The notes beneath the pieces are model-generated. The model worked only from the letters and a program-made list of their open reading frames with translations, was not told the DNA's origin and did not search any database. From Sphingomonas oligoaromativorans (GTDB taxonomy: Bacteria; Pseudomonadota; Alphaproteobacteria; Sphingomonadales; Sphingomonadaceae), in contig NZ_JAASQK010000002.1 of assembly GCF_011762195.1 (NCBI RefSeq), positions 1-64,000 on the forward strand: a stretch of 64,000 nucleotides of DNA. Direction: 5' to 3'. Of this stretch, positions 26,183 to 35,704 are shown piece after piece. The first letter of the stretch is position 1; each line of letters opens with the position of its first letter. Position numbers and translations under genes: made by a program.

Positions 26183-27202
26183 TCATATGCCCTGATCGGT
26201 GTTCAGGCGGCTCTGCAACAGCGAGCGCGCATCGTCGAGCGCGCCGGGCGCGATGTCCTGCAACACGGTCATGAAATCGAGCGCCACCCAGGCCTTGGCG
26301 CGCTCCAGCAGCATGGGAACCGGGCTCGCCGGCTCGCTGCGCCGATAATAGTCGATCACGAGATCGAGCGTCCGGGCCACGTCCTCCCGATTGCGGACCA
26401 CACCGGTCATGCGCGGGCCGGCGGCCGGGGCATCGCTCATCAATTCCCCCTCCTCGCCCAGACCCTCGTCCCCGGAAATCGGCTCCGCGCGCGGCAGGAA
26501 GGCCGCGATCGCGGCCTCCGCCGCCGCGAGACATTCATAGACCGGCGCGAAATTCGTGCCGCCTTCCGGGCCGGCATGCTCCATCAGAACGGCGTCGCTG
26601 CGCCGGAAAGCGTCGTGGATCGCCTGCAAGCGGGCCGCGGCGTCGCCGAGCCCCTCCTGCCCGCCTTCCTCCAGCGCCGCACGGAAGGGGCCATAGCCCT
26701 CCTCGCCCTCGCCACCGCGACGGAAGCGGATCAGATCCTCGACGGTGAAGCGGCCGAACCGGCCATGCTCCACCAGCACGACACGCCCGAGCGGCCCGAC
26801 GAACTCACGGAAGCTGGCGAGCGTGTCGCAGGCTCCCTTGCGGCCGAGAAAACCATATTCCTCCAGCCGGGGATGCGCGTTGCCCCAGTATCTTTCCAGA
26901 ACGCCGGCAAGCGCGAGTGCGCCGGTCTCGACGGTTGCAAGCTGCCCCGCGCGGGCACCGGCACGGCAGAGATAGACCGGCAGCCAGACATCCTTTGTCC
27001 GCGCCGACTGATCCGCGATCGCCGCGATGATGGCGCGCCAGTCGACGTCACCCGCGTCCTCCGCGACACCGGACGCGTCGATCGAGACGGACGCATCGAA
27101 CACCTGCTCGATCAGATGCCGCTGCGGATCATAAGCGAGATCAGGCCCGGCCGGGTCTTCCCCGGTGACCGGGGCCAGCAGCTTTTCGAGATCGAGCGCC
27201 AT
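26183..27202 (-). CDS. tssA: T6SS protein TssA (ImpA N-terminal domain)
   Basis: A 339-residue protein starting MALDLEKLLAPVTGEDPAGPDLAYDP, the ImpA-N consensus start. The N-terminal domain runs to about residue 130 with DVWLPVYLCRAGA, and the protein ends with a short conserved C-terminal region (ALDFMTVLQDIAP). TssA caps and primes polymerisation of the TssBC sheath from the baseplate. An AAGGAG site precedes the start at 27202. It is divergent from vgrG with a 125-bp spacer. It is of the shorter TssA class without the long VasJ-type C-terminal oligomerisation region. Confidence 0.88.
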   Translation of the reverse strand: MALDLEKLLAPVTGEDPAGPDLAYDPQRHLIEQVFDASVSIDASGVAEDAGDVDWRAIIAAIADQSARTKDVWLPVYLCRAGARAGQLATVETGALALAGVLERYWGNAHPRLEEYGFLGRKGACDTLASFREFVGPLGRVVLVEHGRFGRFTVEDLIRFRRGGEGEEGYGPFRAALEEGGQEGLGDAAARLQAIHDAFRRSDAVLMEHAGPEGGTNFAPVYECLAAAEAAIAAFLPRAEPISGDEGLGEEGELMSDAPAAGPRMTGVVRNREDVARTLDLVIDYYRRSEPASPVPMLLERAKAWVALDFMTVLQDIAPGALDDARSLLQSRLNTDQGI

Positions 27203-27327
27203 GACGGGGAAACTCCTTCGCAGCGGCGGCCGCCATCGGCCGCGTTCGCCACGCGACTTAACGGACAAATATCCGCCTTCAATCGCTCCAATCGCGACAA
27301 TTGTAACTTTGCCCCGGATAGCCACGC
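27203..27327. promoter_or_regulatory. Divergent tssA / vgrG promoter region
   Basis: A 125-bp spacer with a relatively AT-rich segment (27258-27310). It contains an ATTCAA-like CCTTCAAT element near 27276, a weak match to the GTTTCAA motif seen before tssK and tssB. No clear sigma-54 GG-N10-GC site was seen. Confidence 0.3.
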
Positions 27328-29226
27328 ATGAAACGCCAAGCCGAAATGACGCTCGATGTCGGATCGACACTGAAGCTCATCAAGTTCGACTGCCAGGAAC
27401 GATTGAGCTCCATCTATGGGATCGATGCGGAAATCGCCGTGGAGGACAAGGTCGACTTCCTCCCTATCCTCGGCAAGCCGGCACTGATCGAAATCTTCGA
27501 GCTGGAGAAATCGGTCCGCTTCTTCCATGCGCTGGTGATCGAGGCGCATTACCTCTCCCAGGACGATCAGGGATTTCACTATCGGCTGACGCTGCGCCCC
27601 TGGCTGCATCTGCTCGACCACAACCGCACCTATCGCGTCTTCGAGCAGAAGAGCGTCGTCGACATATTGAAGGAGGTGCTGGAATCCCAAAGCCGGCATG
27701 TCGATTACGGCAAGCTGACCGGCAGCTATCAGCCCTGGCCCTATTGCACCCAATATCGGGAAAGCGATCTCGCCTTCATCTCGCGGCTGATGGAGCGCGA
27801 GGGCATCTATTATTATTTCCGCCACGAGCGGGACGATCATATTCTCGTGCTGGCCGACGGGCGCGGGGCGCACCGGCCCGCACCGGGCTATGAGACGGTG
27901 AAGCTGCGCGCCGACTGGTCGGGCCACAGCGGCGGCCTCGCCGAAGCGCTGTGGGATTGGCAGGAGCATGTGTCGAGCGGCGGCGAAACGCGCTTCCTGC
28001 TCCAGAGCTTCGACTATCAACAGTCCAGCATTAAGGACGGCCACACCGACGGCCCGCCTCGCAATCCGGCCGACAAGCAGGAAGTCTACGAGTTCACCGG
28101 CGATTTCGTCGACGAGGGGCTCGCCGATCACTGGACCAGGGTCCGGCTGGAATCCGCTCGCGCGCGCCAGCGGGTCTACACCGGCATGGGCGACGCGATC
28201 GGCCTTGCCTGCGGCGGTGCCTTCACGCTGGATTCCGACGCGGCGTTCGAGCGTGGGCAGGAGTTCATCATCACCGCGCTCGATTACAGCCTATATGCCG
28301 AGCCCTATCGCTCCGGGAATGACGAGCAGCCGCGCCGCGTCCGCATCGAGGCGGTGACGAGCGACACCCAGTGGCGCGCCCCCTTCGTCACGCCGCTGCC
28401 GGTGGCCGGGCCGGAGACGGCGATCGTCATGGCCGGCGGCGCGGACGATACCAATGTCGACGCGATGGGCCGCATCCGCGTCCGCTTCCTGTGGGGCAAG
28501 CCGGGCGAGGCACCCGAGAAGGCGCGCTCCTGCTGGCTGCGCGTCTCGCATCCTTCCGCCGGCGCGGCCTTCGGCCATGTCACGTTGCCACGCACCGGTC
28601 AGGAGGTGATCGTCGATTTCCTCGATCGCAATCCCGACCGGCCGATCGTGACGGGCCGGGTCTACAATTCCGATCACGAACATCCCTACGCATTGCCCGA
28701 GCAGCGCACCCGCTCGCTCTATCGATCCCGCACCATCGGCGCGACCGGCAGCTATGACGGCGCGGAAGGCACGCCGCCCGCCCCCGGCTACAACGAGCTG
28801 AGCTTCGAGGATAAAGGCGGCTCCGAGCAGGTCTATCTGCGCGCCCAGCGCAACCGGCTGACCGAGGTGCTGCTCGACGACGAAGCCCGCATCAAACGCG
28901 ATCGCACCGCCACCGTCCACCGGGACGACAGGACGACGGTCGAGACTGGGGACTACAGCGTCTCGGTCCGGGCCGGAGAGGCGACGATCGAGGCGGCCAG
29001 GCGGATCACGCTGAAGGTCGGCCTCAACAGCATCACCATCGATGCGCTGGGCATCGCGCTCAGCGTCGGCCCTACGCAGATCCGGCTGAGCGAGGCGGGC
29101 ATCCTCATGAACGGCCTCACCGTCACGGGCGAAGCCGAGACGACGATGACGCTCAACGGCAGCATCACCACCGTCACCGGCGATGTGATGCTCAACCTGC
29201 TCGGCGGAGCGCTGGTGATCGCATGA
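27328..29226 (+). CDS. vgrG: T6SS spike protein VgrG (TssI)
   Basis: A 632-residue spike protein. The gp27-like hub comes first (FDCQERLSSIYGIDAEIA, CTQYRESDLAFISRLMEREGIYYYFRH), then the gp5 OB-fold (GRIRVRFLWGK, CWLRVSHPSAGAAFGHVTLPRTGQEVIVDFLDRNPDRPIVTGRVYN). A short beta-helix with repeated 'TLNG...TTVTGD' strands ends the protein. No extra C-terminal effector domain is present, so it looks like a structural rather than an evolved VgrG. No PAAR tip gene was found. The next gene overlaps by ATGA. Confidence 0.93.
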   Translation: MKRQAEMTLDVGSTLKLIKFDCQERLSSIYGIDAEIAVEDKVDFLPILGKPALIEIFELEKSVRFFHALVIEAHYLSQDDQGFHYRLTLRPWLHLLDHNRTYRVFEQKSVVDILKEVLESQSRHVDYGKLTGSYQPWPYCTQYRESDLAFISRLMEREGIYYYFRHERDDHILVLADGRGAHRPAPGYETVKLRADWSGHSGGLAEALWDWQEHVSSGGETRFLLQSFDYQQSSIKDGHTDGPPRNPADKQEVYEFTGDFVDEGLADHWTRVRLESARARQRVYTGMGDAIGLACGGAFTLDSDAAFERGQEFIITALDYSLYAEPYRSGNDEQPRRVRIEAVTSDTQWRAPFVTPLPVAGPETAIVMAGGADDTNVDAMGRIRVRFLWGKPGEAPEKARSCWLRVSHPSAGAAFGHVTLPRTGQEVIVDFLDRNPDRPIVTGRVYNSDHEHPYALPEQRTRSLYRSRTIGATGSYDGAEGTPPAPGYNELSFEDKGGSEQVYLRAQRNRLTEVLLDDEARIKRDRTATVHRDDRTTVETGDYSVSVRAGEATIEAARRITLKVGLNSITIDALGIALSVGPTQIRLSEAGILMNGLTVTGEAETTMTLNGSITTVTGDVMLNLLGGALVIA

Positions 29227-29768
29227 CAGGCTGGCCCCGCACGATCTGGAGCGAGGCGCGGCAGATCGGCGCGCTGCTCGGCTGGCCGCCCGCGCCGGGC
29301 GACGATGCCGCGCCCGATCGCTTCTTCGAGAGCCTGCGCGCCGAAGGGCGCGATCGTGATGCGGTGCGCTTCCTCGGGCAGGCGCTGCCGCGCTACGAGG
29401 CCGTGCTTTGGGCCGCGCGCACGGTCGAGCATGGCTCGTCGCAGGCCGATCCGCGCGCGATGGTGGCCGTCTCCGCCTGGCTCGGCGATCCGTCCGAAGC
29501 GCACCGGCGGGCCGCCTATGACGCGGCTCGGGCCGCTCCCGATCCGAGTGCCGCGCGGCTGTGCGGGTTCGCGGTGTTCACCTCGGGCGGCTCGCTCGCG
29601 CCCGAGGGCAAGCCGCCCTATCCCGCTCCCAAGGTCGCGGTCGGCCGTTTCGCCGCCGGCGCCGTGCTCATTGCGGTGGCGGACAGCCCCTCTCGCGATG
29701 CCGCGCTCCAATGGGCGCTCGATTATGGAAGCAGGCTCGCCACCGGCGCGCCGGAAGGACAGCCATGA
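29223..29768 (+). CDS. Unknown T6SS-associated protein between vgrG and fha
   Basis: A 181-residue soluble protein without signal peptide or membrane helix. It is Ala-rich and Trp-containing (MTGWPRTIWSEARQIGALLGW) with a conserved-looking centre AVLWAARTVEHGSS...AVSAWLGDPSEAHRRAAYDAA. It overlaps vgrG (ATGA) and fha (ATGA), so it is translationally coupled to both. I do not recognise a named family. By position it could be a VgrG adaptor, an effector chaperone or a partner of Fha. Confidence 0.7.
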   Translation: MTGWPRTIWSEARQIGALLGWPPAPGDDAAPDRFFESLRAEGRDRDAVRFLGQALPRYEAVLWAARTVEHGSSQADPRAMVAVSAWLGDPSEAHRRAAYDAARAAPDPSAARLCGFAVFTSGGSLAPEGKPPYPAPKVAVGRFAAGAVLIAVADSPSRDAALQWALDYGSRLATGAPEGQP

Positions 29769-31060
29769 CCCTCATCCTCACCATCCAGAACCGCGACACG
29801 CTCGACAATGGCGAGCCCGCCACGCTCCGGCTCGACCGCCACGGCGCGATGATCGGGCGTTCCACCCATGCGGACTGGTGCCTGCCCGATCCCCGCAACC
29901 ACATCTCCTCGCGCCATTGCGAGATCAGCTATCGCGACGGCGTCTATCTGCTCGCCGATCGCAGCACCAACGGCACGTTCGTGAACGGCTCGCCGGGGCG
30001 TCTGGAAGCGCTGCACGCCATCGCCGAGGGCGACCGCATCCTGATCGGCGGCTATGAGGTGGTGGCACGCTACCCCCACAACGAAGCGGCCGAACCGGTT
30101 GCGCAACCGCAGGCAGCGGCAGACACTTGGGGCGACTGGGCGCCCGAGCCTCGCCCCGCCGTCTCATGGGGCGCGTCCGTCGCCGAACGCCGGGACGCGC
30201 CGCGTGTGTCGCCGCCGCTTCCCGACGGTGGCGGATGGGACACGTCCGCCCCGCTCAGCCGCCCGTCTGCCTGGTCGAGCGAGCCGCGCGAGGCCGCCCC
30301 GCCTTCCGCCGGGGATATCTGGGGGCAACTCGCGCAGGAAAGCGAGATCGACTGGGCGCAAGGGGATTTCGGTCGGCTGGAGCCGGAGCCCGAAGCATGG
30401 GGCCGGGTCGAGGCTCCGTCCGAAACCTCCGCCGAAGCGCCTGCCGAGCCCGCCGCCACGATGCCCCCTGACGCGTGGCACGCCTTCCTGCGCGGCGCGG
30501 GTCTCGTCCCCGATCAGATTCGCGGCACGCCCGCCACCGTTCTCGCCAGCGCCGGCGCGATGCTGCGCCAGATGATCGCGGGGCTCGTCCTCATGGTCGA
30601 CGCGCGGGCGCGCACCAAGGCGCAGCTCGGTCTACAGGCGACCAGCCTCGAGCTGGAGGGCAACAATCCGCTCAAGTTCATCCGTGCGCCCGAACGCGCC
30701 CTTCTCCAACTCCTCGAACCGCCGGAGCGCGGCTTCATGGATGCGGCGCGCGCGGTGGAGGATGCGCATCAGGATTTGCAAGCGCACCAGATGGCGACGC
30801 TGGGCGCGATGCGCGGCGCGCTGGCGGAGACGCTCGCCCGCTTCTCCCCCGCAGCGATCCGCGAGCGGCAGGAGACGCGCGGCTGGCTTTCGCGCCTGCT
30901 GCCCGGCGCACGCGAGGCGGCGTTGTGGCAGGCCTATGAGCGCGAGTTCGAGGGCGTCGTGCGCGGCGCGGACGAGGCCTTCATGGATATGTTCGCCAAG
31001 GAATTCCGCGTCGCCTACGAACGGCACATCGCGGAGATGAAAGCCCGCCGCCGCGACTGA
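29765..31060 (+). CDS. fha: T6SS forkhead-associated protein Fha (TagH)
   Basis: A 431-residue protein. The FHA domain (residues 1-100) shows MIGRSTHADWCLPDPRNHISSRHCEI and DRSTNGTFVNG, the pattern that binds phosphothreonine. A Pro/Ala-rich linker of about 130 residues with W-containing acidic repeats follows. A C-terminal TagH-type domain begins near DAWHAFLRGAGL and ends near VAYERHIAEMKA. In Agrobacterium and Pseudomonas systems Fha is read by PpkA and PppA to activate secretion; both partners are encoded here. It converges on pppA with a 16-bp gap. Confidence 0.9.
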   Translation: MTLILTIQNRDTLDNGEPATLRLDRHGAMIGRSTHADWCLPDPRNHISSRHCEISYRDGVYLLADRSTNGTFVNGSPGRLEALHAIAEGDRILIGGYEVVARYPHNEAAEPVAQPQAAADTWGDWAPEPRPAVSWGASVAERRDAPRVSPPLPDGGGWDTSAPLSRPSAWSSEPREAAPPSAGDIWGQLAQESEIDWAQGDFGRLEPEPEAWGRVEAPSETSAEAPAEPAATMPPDAWHAFLRGAGLVPDQIRGTPATVLASAGAMLRQMIAGLVLMVDARARTKAQLGLQATSLELEGNNPLKFIRAPERALLQLLEPPERGFMDAARAVEDAHQDLQAHQMATLGAMRGALAETLARFSPAAIRERQETRGWLSRLLPGAREAALWQAYEREFEGVVRGADEAFMDMFAKEFRVAYERHIAEMKARRRD

Positions 31061-31076
31061 GAGCGGCGGCCGGCGC

Positions 31077-31823
31077 TCAGCCGACCTCCACCATCGTCGT
31101 CGCGTCGCAGCCCACGACCGCGACCGTCACATTGTCCGGCGCGCCCCGGTCGAGCGCCATGTCGACCAGTCGCGCGGCCACCGCGCGCGGCGGCTTGTCG
31201 ACGAGCAGGTTCTGGATCTCCGGCGCGCGGACCATGCGGCTGAGGCCGTCGCTGCACAGCAGGAAAACGTCGCCCGCTTCGACCTCGGCGTCGATCCGAT
31301 CAAGCACCAGCGCCTCGCGCACACCGACTGCGCGGGACAGGACGTGCGCCATCGGGTGGTTGTCCGCCTCCGCGCGATCGAGCAGGCCCGAGGCGACCAT
31401 CTGCTCCACCTGCGAATGATCGGTGGTGAGCGGCTGGAGCACGCGATCGCGGCACCGATAGACCCGGCTGTCCCCCGCCCACAGCACGGCGCAGCGGGCG
31501 CCCCGGATCAGCAGCACCGCCACCGTCGAACCGATCGCGCCGCCCGCTTCCCAGGCGGCCTGATAGATTTCCCCGTTGGCACTTTCGAGCGCCGAGATCA
31601 CGCTCGCCGCGGCATCCTCGAAACCTCCTTCCAGCGACACGCCGCTCAGCGCGCGAACGATCGTCGAGGAGGCCCATTGCCCCTTGATATGGCCGCCCAT
31701 GCCATCCGCGACCGCCCACAGCCCGTCCTGCGGGCGGGCGAGATGTGAATCCTCGTTGATCTTGCGCACGGCCCCGACATGCGTGCGCACGCCTTGCTCG
31801 AAGCGAAGCGTCGGTGCCATCAA
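31077..31823 (-). CDS. pppA: PP2C-type protein phosphatase PppA
   Basis: A 248-residue Ser/Thr phosphatase. Metal-site motifs are intact: NEDSHLA, VADGMGGHIKG, AGDSRVYRCRD, CSDGLSRMV and GAPDNVTVAVV. It removes the phosphate placed by PpkA on Fha (or TssL), resetting the secretion system. It is the last gene of the tssK-tssL-tssM-tagF-pppA unit and overlaps tagF by 4 bp. A second ATG one codon on is an alternative start. Confidence 0.92.
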   Translation of the reverse strand: MMAPTLRFEQGVRTHVGAVRKINEDSHLARPQDGLWAVADGMGGHIKGQWASSTIVRALSGVSLEGGFEDAAASVISALESANGEIYQAAWEAGGAIGSTVAVLLIRGARCAVLWAGDSRVYRCRDRVLQPLTTDHSQVEQMVASGLLDRAEADNHPMAHVLSRAVGVREALVLDRIDAEVEAGDVFLLCSDGLSRMVRAPEIQNLLVDKPPRAVAARLVDMALDRGAPDNVTVAVVGCDATTMVEVG

Positions 31824-32314
31824 TCATCCCTTCCCTGCATGATCGGAGAAGCGCCGAGCCAGTCGGTCCGCCATCCTGCACGTGTATCGATCCGCGTGGC
31901 TTTCCCGGTCACGAGAGCCTCCGCGACGAGCCCCAGCACCGCCTCGGCATCGAGGCCCCGCGCGATCGCGGCTCGCAGGCACGGTTCCAGGCGTCCGGCC
32001 AACGTGCGCCATTCCTCGCCCCAGCCCGCTTCGCGGGCGACGCCCAGCACGAGCAGGAAATGCCGTCCTGCCCGATCGCAGGACGGGGCGACGCAGGCGA
32101 TCTGCCAGAAGGGCTCCTCTGCGCTCGGCGCGATCAGGAAACCGTGCGGTGGTCTGCTCTCCCATAGCGCGTGGCCGCCATGCCTGTGAAACTCCGCCAG
32201 CGCATCGGTGCAGCGCGCGTCCCACGCCTCGCGCTGGGCGGGCGTCATGTTGCGGCAGACGAAATCGCCCAGCGCCGGCAGCTTCCCGAACAGGAAGGCT
32301 CCGCCCGTCGTCAT
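31820..32314 (-). CDS. tagF: T6SS post-translational repressor TagF
   Basis: A 164-residue protein of the TagF/ImpM family: FLFGKLPALGDFVCRNMTPAQREAWDARCTDALAEF at the start and EPFWQIACVAPSCDRAGRHFLLVL centrally. TagF holds the T6SS silent independently of phosphorylation, in some species by binding Fha. In Agrobacterium it is fused to PppA; here it is a separate gene that overlaps pppA by 4 bp and starts within the tssM stop (ATGA). Confidence 0.88.
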   Translation of the reverse strand: MTTGGAFLFGKLPALGDFVCRNMTPAQREAWDARCTDALAEFHRHGGHALWESRPPHGFLIAPSAEEPFWQIACVAPSCDRAGRHFLLVLGVAREAGWGEEWRTLAGRLEPCLRAAIARGLDAEAVLGLVAEALVTGKATRIDTRAGWRTDWLGASPIMQGRDD

Positions 32315-35300
32315 AGCCGCTCCGGGCACTGGAACGAGAAGGGACCGCCACGCCCGAACGGGTTGCTCGTCGAGGGCAGGCGGATGAGGAGGCTGGCAGT
32401 CTGCCCGCCCGCGCCAAAGGTCGCCTGGATGGCCGAGGCGCCCGCATTGCGCACCTGCGCCGCGTCGAGCACATGGAACAGCGCCCACGCGCCGTCCGAC
32501 TGGTCGCGATGCACCTCCTTGCTGCCCGAAAGCAGCGCGACATGCGCGTGCGGCAAGCCCGTCGGCGTCCAGATGAGAGGGTGCGTGGCCATGTCCCTCG
32601 CGTCGAGCCGATAGGTCGTGCCGCCGGCGGAAATCTCCACGGCGTCCACGCCATGACCGAGCGAGGCGAGACTGACGTTGAGCGCGAGGCCCGCCGATAG
32701 CAGATCGCGGATCGCCGCCGCCTTCTGGAACTGGACCGCGCTCGACGGCCTCAGCCCCTGCGCCACCGGATCGCCTGATCGCCAGCGCCAGACCGGCCCG
32801 GCGGTATCGAGCAGCGGCTGAAGACGGTCGCGCGTGAAGCCGTCGATCTGGCCGTTGGCGCCATAGACGCGCTGGAGATCCGCCACCGCCGCATCGCTCC
32901 GCGCGGTGCGGGCGAAGGGATAATGCCGTTCCGCGACCGACAGGCAGGCGGGCAGCACGTTGGCCGCATATTGCTGATTGAGCGTCGAAAGCGCGGTGCG
33001 CGTGGCCGCCCCCTGCCCGCGCCGCGTCGCCTGCGCGACGAAGGGCTGGAGCTGGGGCGGCGCGACCACGCCTGCCGTCGACAGATCGCCCAGCGCGGTC
33101 GCGAGCTGCCCCTGCACCGCACCGCCGTCGAGCGTCACGCCCGGCACGCCTGCCGCCGTGGTGGCGGCGGCCGCCTGACGGATGGCCTTCACCAGTTCGT
33201 CGACCGGCGCGGCGGCGCTCACGCTCTGTCCGGCGAAATCGGCGACACCTCGGAAATGTTCCTGGATCGCCCGCCCCGCGTCGAAGCCGTCTCCGCCACC
33301 AGCGCCGTCGCTGCCCAGCATCGTGTTGCGCCGGGCTTCGAGCAGCAGCGTCTTCATCGGCGGCGGCGTCCGCGTGAAGGCGCCCAGCGCCGCGCGGTTC
33401 GTGAAATAGTCGGCCGGCTGCGGCGTGCCCAACACCGCGTCCCACGCCTGGATATAGTCCCGCGCATAATCCTGCGCGACGGCCGCGCGCATGGCGGGGA
33501 GCTGATCGCGGATCGAGGCCTTGGCCGCGTCCGGCCCCAGCACCCAGAGATCGCGACCCAGTTCCGCCTCCACGTCGAGCAGGCCGGGCTGATAGGCCTT
33601 GTGATAGCCATCGGCGGTGAAGAACCATGGCACGGACATCTGAAGCACGGCCGCCCCATTGGCGAAGGCCTGGGCGTCGCCGCTGGCGAGCACGGCGTCG
33701 CCCCGCCAGTCCGGCTTGCCCGTCGCGGCCGCGCGCTGGCGCAGCACGGCATAGGCACGGTCCGCCACCGACAGGCTCTGCACCGCCGCGCGCGTGCTGG
33801 CGATCAGGGCACCATCGAGGGGCGCCCGCCGCCCCGGCCAGACGCGGCCGAGATCGGGGTCCGCCAGCAGTGCGTCGAGATGCTTCTCCAGCCGCGCGCG
33901 CACCTCGGCGCGGTCGGCGCCCGCCAGCGACTGGGCGCGCCAGTCCTCCACCACCCAGGCGCGCACCGCCCTGGCATCGAGCGGGCCATAGCCGCCCAGC
34001 ATCAGGTAGGTCTTGAGCGGCTCATAGAGCCTGATCGGCCGGTCGGCATCCTGCCGCATCGCCTGTTCGAGGCGGAGCAGGATGCGCGGCAGCATCACGC
34101 GCTGGAGCGCATCCAGATAGGCCTGCCGCGCGGCGTCCGCATGGCCAGCCTGAAACAGGCCGAGCCGCATCGACCAGGGCGGCCCGCCCGCCTGCTGGTC
34201 GGCAAAGCCGCGCGGCATGGCGCGCAGCCGGTCGAGCAGCGGCAGCGCCTGCTCCAGATCGGGATCGCTGTCGCGCACCTCGACCAGATCGATGCCGCTC
34301 GCCTGCTCCTGCCCGATCGCCTGCTGCCCGCTGGTAAGGAGTGCCGACTGCAAGGCCTTGTTCCGCGCGAAGCTAGCGGCCCAGAGGCCGATGACTACGA
34401 GGCCCACCACCGCCATGACACCCAGCGCCGTGCCCAGGATGATCCGTCGGCGGCAGCGGATGGCGGGCTCGGCGCGGACGAGCCCGGCCTCGGGGAACAC
34501 CACCTCGGTCAGCAGGCGGTTGAGGAAATAGGCCTTGCCGCGCGTGGCCCCGCGAGCCGGAGCCTGTTCCTCCTCATAGACCGCCGCCATCGCGCTCAGC
34601 ACGCGATCGAGCGGCGCGCCCTCCTGCACGCCGCTGGCGAAATAGAAGCCGCGCAATCTGTGGCCGCCCTCGCCCTCCGCCGGGAAGGCCCCCTCGACGA
34701 AGCGGGCGAAGCGCGCGCGCAACGACGCGATCTGCGCCGGAAAGGAGAGGATCAGGCTGCGGCGGCGTTGATCGGGCTCGTCCTGAAGTCGCTTGGCGCT
34801 GCGTTCCCAGACCGCCTCGACCATCTGGTCGAACTCGGCGATCACGCTGGCAGCGTCGGTCGAGCCTTCGAGCGGGAAGGTCGCGCCGAGAACGGCCCGC
34901 CGCCCCTCCGCGCTCAGGTCTGCGAAATATTCGCCGAAGCCCGCCAGCAGGTCTGTCTTGGGAAAAAGCAGATAGACGGGCGCGGTGACGCCCAGCACGC
35001 GGCGCAGTTCCGCCAGCCGGCGGCGCACGGCGGCGGCATGGGCGTCGATCCCCTCGCGCGTCGCCGACATCAGCTCGTCCACGCCCAGCGTCACGAGGAT
35101 GCCGTTCACCGGCTGGAGCGGACGCGCGCGGCGGAGCAGGCGCAGAAACTTCTCCCAGCCCGCGGCATCGGCCGCCGCATCGGAATCCTGCGTCGTATAG
35201 CGACCGGCGGTATCGACCAGCACCGCCTCGTCCGCGAACCAGAAATCGAGATTGCGCGTGCCGCCGACGCCCTTCAACGCGCTGTCGCTCCACGGGAAGC

Positions 35301-35700
35301 GCACGCCGGAATTGAGGAGCGCGGTCGTCTTGCCCGCCCCCGGCGGGCCGATGATGAGATACCAGGGCTTGGCGTAGAGATAGTCGCGGCGCCCGTTCGC
35401 CGCCTCCTTGAGCCGGGCGAGCGCATCCCGCATCCGGCCGGAGAGCAGCGTGCCCTCCGCCTCCTCGGGCGTGGGCTCGGCCAGTTCGGCGGCGAGGCTG
35501 TCGGATGCCTTGCGCGCCTTCCACCACCGCCACCCCGCCGTCACCGCGAGGCCGAGCGCGACGAGGCCGATCAGCAGCAGGCGTATCCATGCCGCTCGCA
35601 ATGCCGGAAACAGCGTCGGCAATCCGATCGAGGCCAGCAGCGCCAGGATGAGGGCGGCCGTGCCGGCAAGCGCCCACCAGCCGCGCATGAGCTTTTCCAT
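32311..35700 (-). CDS. tssM: T6SS inner-membrane complex protein TssM (IcmF)
   Basis: A 1129-residue IcmF protein. Two N-terminal transmembrane helices (residues 9-30 and 37-57), then a cytoplasmic NTPase-like domain with Walker A GPPGAGKTT (118-126) and VLVDTAG, a third membrane helix near residue 430 (IILGTALGVMAVVGLVVIGLW), and a long periplasmic region ending in a beta domain. TssM bridges the envelope and contacts TssL and, elsewhere, the lipoprotein TssJ, which is missing in this locus. It overlaps tagF and lies 4 bp after tssL. Confidence 0.93.
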   Translation of the reverse strand: MEKLMRGWWALAGTAALILALLASIGLPTLFPALRAAWIRLLLIGLVALGLAVTAGWRWWKARKASDSLAAELAEPTPEEAEGTLLSGRMRDALARLKEAANGRRDYLYAKPWYLIIGPPGAGKTTALLNSGVRFPWSDSALKGVGGTRNLDFWFADEAVLVDTAGRYTTQDSDAAADAAGWEKFLRLLRRARPLQPVNGILVTLGVDELMSATREGIDAHAAAVRRRLAELRRVLGVTAPVYLLFPKTDLLAGFGEYFADLSAEGRRAVLGATFPLEGSTDAASVIAEFDQMVEAVWERSAKRLQDEPDQRRRSLILSFPAQIASLRARFARFVEGAFPAEGEGGHRLRGFYFASGVQEGAPLDRVLSAMAAVYEEEQAPARGATRGKAYFLNRLLTEVVFPEAGLVRAEPAIRCRRRIILGTALGVMAVVGLVVIGLWAASFARNKALQSALLTSGQQAIGQEQASGIDLVEVRDSDPDLEQALPLLDRLRAMPRGFADQQAGGPPWSMRLGLFQAGHADAARQAYLDALQRVMLPRILLRLEQAMRQDADRPIRLYEPLKTYLMLGGYGPLDARAVRAWVVEDWRAQSLAGADRAEVRARLEKHLDALLADPDLGRVWPGRRAPLDGALIASTRAAVQSLSVADRAYAVLRQRAAATGKPDWRGDAVLASGDAQAFANGAAVLQMSVPWFFTADGYHKAYQPGLLDVEAELGRDLWVLGPDAAKASIRDQLPAMRAAVAQDYARDYIQAWDAVLGTPQPADYFTNRAALGAFTRTPPPMKTLLLEARRNTMLGSDGAGGGDGFDAGRAIQEHFRGVADFAGQSVSAAAPVDELVKAIRQAAAATTAAGVPGVTLDGGAVQGQLATALGDLSTAGVVAPPQLQPFVAQATRRGQGAATRTALSTLNQQYAANVLPACLSVAERHYPFARTARSDAAVADLQRVYGANGQIDGFTRDRLQPLLDTAGPVWRWRSGDPVAQGLRPSSAVQFQKAAAIRDLLSAGLALNVSLASLGHGVDAVEISAGGTTYRLDARDMATHPLIWTPTGLPHAHVALLSGSKEVHRDQSDGAWALFHVLDAAQVRNAGASAIQATFGAGGQTASLLIRLPSTSNPFGRGGPFSFQCPERL

Positions 35701-35704
35701 GATG

